NCBI RefSeq assembly: GCF_013618625.1
Contig: NZ_JABRWO010000020.1
Location: forward strand, 1-63,210
Source of the DNA: Bremerella alba
GTDB lineage: Bacteria > Planctomycetota > Planctomycetia > Pirellulales > Pirellulaceae
Direction of reading: 5' to 3'
DNA: 63,210 bases
Under the pieces are notes generated by a model, which worked only from the letters and a program-made list of their open reading frames with translations, searched no databases and was not told the DNA's origin. Positions 57,128-63,210 of this stretch are shown here, piece by piece (positions within the stretch are counted from its first letter, which is position 1; each line of letters begins with the position of its first letter). The position numbers were made by a program, and so were the translations under genes.

Positions 57128-57733
57128 TTACAGAGGCGATTGCTGCGTCGGACCAACCGGGCCAGGCAGATCCTCTTGGACGTTGCCAACGCGGTGCAGG
57201 TGATTATGGTCGATGTAGATCACCTCGCGAGTATCTTCGTCTCGCAGGGTGTGCGGAATCGGCCAGCCAATTCGCTTCACCTCAGTGTAATACACCGTGC
57301 ACTTGTAGTGAGCATGATGCAGCTGAACAGGGCCCACCAGCGGCATGACGCGTGGCGGATCGATGTAGTCAGCGATCTTTTCCTTGGTGATCCGAACGTT
57401 GTTACGTTGAACCTCGTGCAGGAACGGCAGACCACCTTCGACGGGGCGTGCACGTTCTAGGGCTCGCATCACTTCGTCGTCACTTGGCGGATCCAGTGCA
57501 ACGTGTGGAGCTCCTGGCGGAATCGGCGGAAGAATCGGTGCACGGTCATAACGCTCGTGCACGTGGAATTCATCTTCCTTGTTGTCCATGTAGTATGGGG
57601 ACACGGGAATCGGGAACAGCAAAGGACCAAAGTATGGGCCTTGGGTCGTACAACCGGTGCTGCTCAATGCGGACAACCCCACACCCAAGATCAAGCTGAG
57701 CTTAAGAATGCTTCGTTTCATCGTTTTCCTCAA
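57128..57733 (-). CDS. Hypothetical lipoprotein
   Basis: The protein has 201 residues; the lipobox ends LSSTGC (Cys28). The mature part is rich in Pro, His, Tyr and Val (PYFGPLLFPIPVSPYYMDN; VGPVQLHHAHYKCTVYYTEV). No family recognised. Similar small lipoproteins with a histidine-tyrosine-rich beta part occur in planctomycetes, so it may be an envelope protein. Ends with its own terminator. Confidence 0.7.
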   Translation of the reverse strand: MRKTMKRSILKLSLILGVGLSALSSTGCTTQGPYFGPLLFPIPVSPYYMDNKEDEFHVHERYDRAPILPPIPPGAPHVALDPPSDDEVMRALERARPVEGGLPFLHEVQRNNVRITKEKIADYIDPPRVMPLVGPVQLHHAHYKCTVYYTEVKRIGWPIPHTLRDEDTREVIYIDHNHLHRVGNVQEDLPGPVGPTQQSPL

Positions 57734-57948
57734 TGCCTTCCTGGGCGATATAGGGCTGGGCCCCTATCAATCCGACCCACCGGATAACCACTTCCTCCAT
57801 GAAGTGGGCGCTTATCTGTAGTTAGTTATCGTGTGAAGCTGTAACAAACTTGCGGCTTTTTCCGTCTGGCTCGAAAATTCCAGCATTGCCGCTGCTAGCA
57901 TGCCACGTTTCACATTTCACGCGGTCAAATTCGCCACGCATATTGCAT

Positions 57949-57980
57949 AAAAAAAGCCTCCGCCGGAAATGCGAAGGCTT
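57949..57980 (-). terminator. Terminator of the BON-domain gene
   Basis: AAGCCTTCGC/GCGGAGGCTT-type stem (one G-T or mismatch) with an A-run at 57948-57955, i.e. a T-run on the minus strand. It lies about 60 bases after the stop at 58040. The rest of 57734-58039 holds no gene. Confidence 0.7.
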
Positions 57981-58039
57981 GAGGGGGCACTCGATGGCCG
58001 AGCCTCGCCCGCGGTTTGCGAGCGAGGCAAACATCTCCC

Positions 58040-59026
58040 TTAGAAGGAGTTGTGGCGACGGGCCTTGAAGTCCAGCGTCCACCAGCCATCTTTCCATTCC
58101 ATTTCGACCTTACGCCATCCCAGCGGGACTTGTGGGTAAGGATAGAACGGGCCGATGTAAGGCCAAGCTTGCGGCGAGTACTGACGCGGATAGGTTACAG
58201 CCGCGTAGTTCGGGTGAGCCGCATAGGCAGGCCAGGCGTAACCAGGCATGTGCGGGTGGTCGTACCGAGATGGTCGGTAGTGACCGTAGCCGTACTGTGC
58301 CGGGTAGTATGCCGGAGGAGCGACGGTCGCCATAGGCTGTTGAGCCATATGAGCACCGGCGTTCGCTGCGGCAGCATTGTTGTTGGCAGCAACCTGGTAA
58401 GCAGGAGCTTGAGCCGGGATCGGTCGAGGCTGGCCAGATGGAACTGGCTTCAGCTGACGAATCGGAGCTGCCGGAGTTGGCTGACTGGCCAACACGCTCT
58501 GCTCTTCACTTGGCTTTTCAGCACTGACCGGCTGGACCGGCGAGAAGCTAAATTCACCCTGTGGTTCGAGCATTGGCTCTTCGATGGCTTGTGGCACCGA
58601 TGGCATCTTCTGAGCGACAGCCTGAACCATAGGCTTGGAAACCGGTTCAGCTGGCACCTGACGAGCAGGCTTGCTCAGATCACCGGCGGCCAGATCACGC
58701 GGAGCAGATACCGGCTCGGCAGCTTCTGGCTGAGCAACGACGTTGCCTTCGATGCGAATACCATCGACAACGCGTTGGACACCGGAAACACGACGAGCGA
58801 TATCGATCGCCAGATCATGCTGGTGAGGGTTCGAGACGTGGCCTTCCAGCCAGACGACCCCTTCTTCCACTCGCAAACCAATATTGAAGCCTTTAAGGCT
58901 CCCCTCAGACTTTTTGGCTTGCATCTGCTTAACAATGGACTGGGCAATTTCGGTATCCCCACCCATCGTAATCGCAGGCACGGCCATAAAGGCCGCGATG
59001 ATCGCCAAATGAATTAGACGTGACAT
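58040..59026 (-). CDS. Secreted BON-domain protein with aromatic C-terminal module
   Basis: The product has 328 residues from ATG 59026 (MSRLIHLAIIAAFMAVPAIT), supported by AGGAGGGG just upstream. A BON (OsmY-like) domain is at 25-95 (NIGLRVEEGVVWLEGHVSN; IARRVSGVQRVVDGIRIEG). A 180-residue linker rich in Ala, Pro, Gln and Glu follows. The last 45 residues (AWPYIGPFYPYPQVPLGW, EWKDGWWTLDFKARR) match the C-terminus of the small protein at 59347. BON domains bind membranes or surfaces. The C-terminal module is not known to me. Not in operon with the 59347 gene, since a terminator separates them. Confidence 0.82.
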   Translation of the reverse strand: MSRLIHLAIIAAFMAVPAITMGGDTEIAQSIVKQMQAKKSEGSLKGFNIGLRVEEGVVWLEGHVSNPHQHDLAIDIARRVSGVQRVVDGIRIEGNVVAQPEAAEPVSAPRDLAAGDLSKPARQVPAEPVSKPMVQAVAQKMPSVPQAIEEPMLEPQGEFSFSPVQPVSAEKPSEEQSVLASQPTPAAPIRQLKPVPSGQPRPIPAQAPAYQVAANNNAAAANAGAHMAQQPMATVAPPAYYPAQYGYGHYRPSRYDHPHMPGYAWPAYAAHPNYAAVTYPRQYSPQAWPYIGPFYPYPQVPLGWRKVEMEWKDGWWTLDFKARRHNSF

Positions 59027-59288
59027 CGTCCCCCCTCCTAGGAAATTCATCTTCACGCGTTGATTACTGCTATCCAGCGATTGGTTCCGCAACGGGAAGC
59101 GGCCGAAGCTGGAATCTGTATTCAATCTACAGGATTTGATCGCAATAGCGCAGAGACCGCTCACAGCGGTTCTGCCTTCCCTTAATTCGGCTAACGATTG
59201 GTCTAAAAGGCAGTGTTTTTTCGATTTTGCCAGTTAAAAGGCCCGAATCTCGATCCCAAGGTTTACCTAACCCGCACGACCGGCGCAT

Positions 59289-59320
59289 AAAAAAAGCCTG
59301 CACTCTTACGTGCAGGCCTT
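59289..59320 (-). terminator. Terminator of the small secreted protein gene
   Basis: On the minus strand, AAGGCCTGCAC, loop GTAAGA, GTGCAGGCTT then TTTTTA. It lies 27 bases after the stop at 59347. The remainder of 59027-59288 has no gene. Confidence 0.86.
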
Positions 59321-59346
59321 CTTCTTATTGCAGGATCCGCAGAAGC

Positions 59347-59787
59347 TTAGTGATGCTTCGGCTTTCGGTGCGACTTGAAGTCGAGGAACCAGTAGCCGTC
59401 GTCCCATTCCAGGGCAACATGCTTCCAGCCTGGCGGAATCTGTGGGTAGGGGTGATACATCCCAGTATATGGCCAAGCTGCAGGAGCACTGGTCTTGGGA
59501 TAATCCATCGCACCATAGTGCGGATGACCACCGGGAACCGGGCCCTGATAGCCTGGTAATCTCGATTGATGTTGATGATGGAACATGCCCTGATGACCGT
59601 AGCCCGGTGGGCAATAGGCTTGGCCATAACCACCTTGAGCATAAGCCTGAGGCGGCATGGCCTGCCCATGGCTGATAGGCATGGCTTGTGGGCCACCTGC
59701 GGCAGGCATGGCCTGTTGCGACATGGCTGTCGCGGGTAACGCGAAGGCACCCAGCACCAATGCTAATTGTAAGACCGACAAACGCAT
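59347..59787 (-). CDS. Small secreted protein sharing the aromatic C-terminal module
   Basis: The protein has 146 residues: signal peptide (LQLALVLGAFALPATAMSQQ), a low-complexity Gly/Gln/Pro/His/Tyr region (GGYGQAYCPPGYGHQGMF), and a C-terminal stretch AWPYTGMYHPYPQIPPGW then EWDDGYWFLDFKSHRK. The last 40 residues match the C-terminus of the BON protein at 58040 (PYPQ, GW, V-E-W-DG-W, LDFK). It is probably a paralogous module fused to different partners. The family is unknown; a cell-wall or surface component is possible. Confidence 0.75.
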   Translation of the reverse strand: MRLSVLQLALVLGAFALPATAMSQQAMPAAGGPQAMPISHGQAMPPQAYAQGGYGQAYCPPGYGHQGMFHHQHQSRLPGYQGPVPGGHPHYGAMDYPKTSAPAAWPYTGMYHPYPQIPPGWKHVALEWDDGYWFLDFKSHRKPKHH

Positions 59788-60016
59788 CGCATTCTCCCGA
59801 TAGTGCGCGGCAATGTTTGCGCGATACCGAGCGTTTCAGGAGTACATGCTTGCCATTGTTGGCCAGCTAAACACCATCGCTCGGGTCATAGACATAAATT
59901 GACCTAGAGGGTGTTTCGGCAGAATGCCACGTCCAGAAGTAGAATTTTTTCCAATTCTAACAGTCGTAACGCAATTTCCGAACGATTCGATCGTGCCAGC
60001 AGGCACGCCAACGGTG

Positions 60017-60298
60017 TCAGATCTGCCGAGTTGGCTTGGTCGCGCTGGGCTCAAACACGCAGGTTACCGCCAAAACAACATAGACAATGCTGCCTGCTAA
60101 CCAGAAACCCGAGCCATTGATGATCTCATGAACCAGATGCACCGTAAGCACTAGGAAGCATGTCACCGAGGTAAACTGAGCTAACTGCTGGCTGGCAGAT
60201 TCACGAGCAAAGCGAACCCACACCACGCTTAACATCACGCAGAAAAAGAGCAGGGCAGAAAACCACCACACCTGCGGAGGCATATGATAAGGAAACAT
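60017..60298 (-). CDS. Small multi-pass membrane protein
   Basis: The protein has 93 residues with three hydrophobic helices (VWWFSALLFFCVMLSVVWV, FTSVTCFLVLTVHLVHEII, FWLAGSIVYVVLAVTCVF). No family recognised. It begins 110 bases after the terminator of the TlpA-like gene and reads the same way. Confidence 0.6.
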   Translation of the reverse strand: MFPYHMPPQVWWFSALLFFCVMLSVVWVRFARESASQQLAQFTSVTCFLVLTVHLVHEIINGSGFWLAGSIVYVVLAVTCVFEPSATKPTRQI

Positions 60299-60402
60299 CC
60301 GCGATCCAATCCTTGGGAATATTCTTCGAATTCATTTCGAGAAGGCCAAGTTTTACTAAAGCCAGCCCAATTCCCAAATACGTATTCGAGTGCATTTCAA
60401 AT

Positions 60403-60438
60403 ATAAAGGGCACGTCACGAACCACGCGACGTGCCCTT
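60403..60438 (-). terminator. Probable terminator of the TlpA-like gene
   Basis: On the minus strand, AAGGGCACGTC, loop, GACGTGCCCTT followed by TATATTTGAA. Stem 11 bp; weak T-run. Confidence 0.65.
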
Positions 60439-60467
60439 GGGTTGTTATCGTCATCCATCGACCAAAA

Positions 60468-62378
60468 CTATTTGATCAACTTACCCAGTTCCGTATCGAG
60501 CTGCGAGATATGCAGACTGCGGCTGATGACCTTTCCATCGGGCCCCACCAAAATCGTGGTAGGCAGGGTCAAGACACCCATTTCGATTGCGTAGCGGCTA
60601 TCGAGCCCCCCCTCTTCGTACAGCTGAGGCCAGGCTAGGCGATTGGCTCCGAGGAATTGCTTGAGGTCCTCTTCACTGGAATCCAGGCTCACACCCACGA
60701 CCTGAAAACCTCGGGCACCGTACTTGGCCTGCATCTGACGAATAACGGCCATGTCTTCTTTGCACGGTTCGCACCAGGTTGCCCAGTAGTGCACCAACAG
60801 GGCACTGCCTTTAGCACCCGAGGAATCGAGCTTCTTGCCATCGACGGTCGTTCCACGAATGACAAATGGCTGGCCAACAGCATCTAGGCGTCGGATTGCT
60901 CCGCTGGCCTTATCGCCGAGGATCGTGCCCGAGAAATCGGTACGGATTCGGCTGTACCATTTCTTCGCGTCGTCTTCTTCGCCAGCAAACTCGTGTGCAA
61001 TTGCCAGCTGCATCATTGCCTCTGCCGCGTCAGGACTCTTCGGGTAGGTATCAATAAAACCCTCGAGCTTGGCCAGCCATGCTTCCTGAATCTTGGCGTA
61101 ATCGGCCTTCGGATCCTGAAATTGCTGGGTATAGCCAGCCGACATCTCGCGAAAACGAATATAGGAAGCCAGATCGCTCTTTGGGGCCTGCTTCTCGACT
61201 TCATCGGCCAGAGATTGAAGTTGATCGAGCCCCTGACTCAGCTCGCCCGTCTGAATACCGCCACTCAACGCATCGGCGAGTTGCTTGATCCAGTTTTCTC
61301 GCATTTCATCGTCATTCGCAGCCGCGATCACCTTTTTGATGACCTGCACGCGGTCCATCGCCAACTTTTCACGCTGATCGGCTGTCGTGGCCTCGGCCAT
61401 CTTCTGATCAAGGTCCTCCAGCTTGGTCAATATCTCTTGGATTTCACTCCCGGCAGCCATCCCGGCCTGTCCAGCGGCAGGGTTTCCAGAATAACTGACC
61501 GAGAAGAAGTACCCTTGAGGGTTGGCAGCCGCTACGTCGTCAGCCCCAGGAGTCCCAGTGGGAGCCCCGATTAAACGCCAAGCATCGCCAATTCGGACAA
61601 GCGTGCCGAGTTCGAGCTGGCCGTGTTCGCCCCCCTGATCCAGCATTGCGATCGCGTTCTCGTAGACGACCAGATCCTTAGAAACGCCATCGGTTCCGGC
61701 AGGCACAATCCCAGGTCGCGTCGCGCCGAAATGAACCCATTTAGTACTCTTATCGATTAGCTTTTGTTGACGAGCCCAGGCAACGAACTGCTCGGCCCCG
61801 TTATCGACCTTGTCGGCAACTTCCTTTGCCCGCTGACCGGTAAGCCCTAGGGACTTGAATTCGGCATCGTTCGGCAAAAGGGCAGCGAAACGATCCGCAT
61901 CGCCTGTTTTCGCTGCTTCGACCAGCTCGGCGGAAACTTCTTCGGCCGAGATCATCTTCCACTGGTCAACCAAGCCGTCTTCGTCTTGATCGAGACCCCA
62001 CCGTGTACCCGCCATGCCGAGCCAACGATACTGATCGGCCTTGCCGTTGAAATCGGTATCTATATCGCGGTAGACCTCGACGCCGTCGTTGTAATAGGCC
62101 CAGAAATCGACCTTCTTGTCGTTATTAGTATCGAGAAATACTCGCAACCGCTCGCCATTAGGGCCAGTGACAACCCAACCGGTCGCTTGCCCCACCTTTT
62201 CCGCCCCAATATTGCACTTGGGGATTTGATTGGCGTCTGGCGTCTGATATTCGACGTTCTCTTGTATGGGTTGCAGCTGCAAAGCCTGTTCTGCAGTCGG
62301 TCCGGCGGCGATTACCGAAGTTCCACAAACCATGCTTACGCCCAGGGCCATCGCCCAACGAGCCTTATGACTCTTCAT
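60468..62378 (-). CDS. Secreted TlpA-like thioredoxin protein with EF-hand-like repeats
   Basis: The product has about 636 residues from ATG 62378 (ATG 62387 is also possible). The signal peptide is ARWAMALGVSMVCGTSVIAA. At about residues 55-110 three acidic loops occur: DTNNDKKVDF, DTDFNGKADQ, DQDEDGLVDQ, which resemble calcium-binding EF-hand/dockerin loops. A long alpha-helical mid-part follows. The C-terminal thioredoxin/AhpC-TSA domain (SALLVHYWATWCEPCKEDMA) has an active CxxC. It reduces disulfides in the periplasm, as TlpA/ResA proteins do. The central region has no known family. Calcium binding is inference. Confidence 0.85.
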   Translation of the reverse strand: MKSHKARWAMALGVSMVCGTSVIAAGPTAEQALQLQPIQENVEYQTPDANQIPKCNIGAEKVGQATGWVVTGPNGERLRVFLDTNNDKKVDFWAYYNDGVEVYRDIDTDFNGKADQYRWLGMAGTRWGLDQDEDGLVDQWKMISAEEVSAELVEAAKTGDADRFAALLPNDAEFKSLGLTGQRAKEVADKVDNGAEQFVAWARQQKLIDKSTKWVHFGATRPGIVPAGTDGVSKDLVVYENAIAMLDQGGEHGQLELGTLVRIGDAWRLIGAPTGTPGADDVAAANPQGYFFSVSYSGNPAAGQAGMAAGSEIQEILTKLEDLDQKMAEATTADQREKLAMDRVQVIKKVIAAANDDEMRENWIKQLADALSGGIQTGELSQGLDQLQSLADEVEKQAPKSDLASYIRFREMSAGYTQQFQDPKADYAKIQEAWLAKLEGFIDTYPKSPDAAEAMMQLAIAHEFAGEEDDAKKWYSRIRTDFSGTILGDKASGAIRRLDAVGQPFVIRGTTVDGKKLDSSGAKGSALLVHYWATWCEPCKEDMAVIRQMQAKYGARGFQVVGVSLDSSEEDLKQFLGANRLAWPQLYEEGGLDSRYAIEMGVLTLPTTILVGPDGKVISRSLHISQLDTELGKLIK

Positions 62379-62616
62379 TCCAACCATCCTTGTCTCTAAA
62401 AATGCAGCAAATGCTTGTGAAAGCAACTCTTCATTGCTTGTGATAGCTACTGACGATTATCCACAAAACCACCAATGAAATCATCATCAGTTTTTCGCTA
62501 TCCGAACAACGACCTTCCCGTGAACATTTCCCTGTCCCAGGGGTCCTTAACGATAAAGTTCTGTCTATACGTGGGCTATATTCTGAGGGTTCCTTAAGAA
62601 AACCGCCGACCCCGGT

Positions 62617-62644
62617 TTGACAGATCTCGAACCGCCGATAAAAT
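62617..62644 (+). promoter_or_regulatory. Sigma-70-type promoter of the tRNA-Ile/Ala pair
   Basis: TTGACA at 62617-62622 and TAAAAT at 62639-62644 with a 16-base spacer. The distance to the tRNA-Ile start at 62679 is about 35 bases, which fits a short leader. Confidence 0.75.
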
Positions 62645-62678
62645 TTGCTATTTCCCGTTCGGGGCAATAGCCTCGATA

Positions 62679-62752
62679 GGGCGTATAGCTCAGTTGGTTA
62701 GAGCGCGTCGCTGATAACGACGAGGTCCCAAGTTCGAATCTTGGTACGCCCA
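62679..62752 (+). tRNA. tRNA-Ile (anticodon GAT)
   Basis: The cloverleaf is complete: acceptor GGGCGTA/TACGCCC, D-arm GCTCAGTTGGTTAGAGC, anticodon arm CGTCG-CTGATAA-CGACG, T-arm CCAAGTTCGAATCTTGG, discriminator A. CCA is not encoded. It is separated from tRNA-Ala by 48 bases. Confidence 0.95.
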
Positions 62753-62800
62753 CTAGACGACTCCAGGAACTTATCCTAGAGTAGTCGATCCCAAGGAAAT

Positions 62801-62873
62801 GGGGCTGTAGCTCAGTTGGGAGAGCATCTGCTTTGCAAGCAGAGGGTCGCAGGTTCGATCCCTGTCAGCTCCA
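62801..62873 (+). tRNA. tRNA-Ala (anticodon TGC)
   Basis: Acceptor GGGGCTG/CAGCTCC, D-arm GCTCAGTTGGGAGAGC, anticodon arm TCTGC-TTTGCAA-GCAGA with TGC, T-arm GCAGGTTCGATCCCTGT, discriminator A. CCA is not encoded. Together with tRNA-Ile this is the pair normally found in 16S-23S spacers. Confidence 0.95.
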
Positions 62874-63210
62874 CTTTTCGAGGCCAATAATCATTGCGAT
62901 TTGCGGCCTCAAAAAAATCTCGCGAAACTTTTCGCGGGGCCCTTTACAAAGCAAATTTGCTGAGTAAACTTTGACGCTTCCCCAAAGGGAAACCTCTTCA
63001 ACTGATCGCAATGAAAAGGAGTTCATTGAACTCTTTTACATTCCGCTCAGCGGAAGACGACAAGGCCTGCAAGCCGAGTCGAAAATGATCTTTGACAATT
63101 TGGTTGGTAGATGGCATTTTGCGTAGCAAGGTGGATATCAAACTTCGATTTGCCTCGTGCAGATCGTGGTTCAGATAAAAGCTTTGTTGCGACATAAACG
63201 ATGCAATTTC
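62874..63210. other. Right-edge region; no rRNA seen
   Basis: After tRNA-Ala there is an imperfect GAGGCC...GGCCTC stem and CGCGAAACTTTTCGCG, probably ending the tRNA transcript. I see no 23S rRNA start within the 340 bases to the window edge. A short frame on the minus strand (62998-63195) is listed separately. Confidence 0.4.
62998..63195 (-). CDS. Possible small hypothetical protein
   Basis: A frame of 65 residues (MSQQSFYLNHDLHEANRSL ... NVKEFNELLFIAIS) with balanced, protein-like composition and ATG start at 63195. No family recognised, and no upstream sequence is available to judge the promoter. It might be part of a longer gene in the neighbouring sequence. Confidence 0.35.
   Translation of the reverse strand: MSQQSFYLNHDLHEANRSLISTLLRKMPSTNQIVKDHFRLGLQALSSSAERNVKEFNELLFIAIS

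Noticed and set aside
62874-63210. 23S rRNA expected after tRNA-Ile/tRNA-Ala
   Set aside because: No conserved 23S 5' sequence is visible before the window edge, and a minus-strand frame occupies part of the area.

Overview
The window looks like a chromosomal segment of a planctomycete, most likely family Pirellulaceae (Blastopirellula/Bremerella-like). This is inferred from gene content: a DUF1559 pseudopilin-like protein, a DUF1592/DUF1552 pair, two DUF1080 proteins, a secreted Gfo/Idh/MocA oxidoreductase, a heme-peroxidase fragment with repeat-rich tail, a planctomycete-type tyrosine recombinase, and many short secreted or lipoprotein genes. Gene density is moderate, and many genes end in clear intrinsic terminators.

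Layout. 0.7-11.3 kb: SRPBCC-epimerase fusion, membrane protein, class II photolyase, ribosomal protein S21, SGNH hydrolase, Gfo/Idh/MocA oxidoreductase, and an MFS transporter overlapping an RRM-containing SF1 helicase. 11.7-17.1 kb: DUF2760 plus two divergent Hsp70 genes. 17.4-20.1 kb: LOG-family hydrolase, DUF3500 protein, secreted esterase. 20.2-21.35 kb: a REP-associated tyrosine transposase (RAYT) bracketed by GTAG-headed palindromes; further copies lie at 427 and 17089. 21.5-34.8 kb: four-CBS protein, coiled-coil protein, PhyH dioxygenase, LRR lipoprotein with a histidine tail, zinc-ribbon protein, DUF1080 protein, fatty acid desaturase, histidine kinase/response regulator pair, ceramidase, small lipoprotein, DUF1559 protein. 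35.2-39.8 kb: nrdA-nrdB, encoding a ribonucleotide reductase whose small subunit has the tyrosine-free class Ic signature. 40.6-45.3 kb: DUF1592, DUF1552 and a putative outer-membrane protein.

45.5-47.6 kb is a scar: a 5'-truncated heme peroxidase and a 5'-truncated tyrosine recombinase meet head to head beside a tRNA-Val gene. 47.7-54.9 kb holds two TatA/B-like genes and a tight four-gene operon, TPR protein - ExbB/TolQ - ExbD/TolR - membrane-anchored proline-rich protein with an alpha/alpha-toroid domain. This is a Ton/Tol-like energised envelope system in which the toroid protein sits where TonB or TolA would be expected. 55.3-62.4 kb: DUF1080, AraC regulator, lipoprotein, BON-domain protein and a small secreted protein sharing a C-terminal aromatic module, a membrane protein, and a TlpA-like thioredoxin protein with calcium-loop-like repeats. 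62.6-62.9 kb: tRNA-Ile and tRNA-Ala behind a good promoter, with no rRNA gene next to them.

The strongest candidates for something new are the RAYT/REP system, the ExbBD-toroid operon, the shared C-terminal module of the two secreted proteins, and the truncated integrase/peroxidase junction. All family assignments come from reading motifs by eye; no database search was run.
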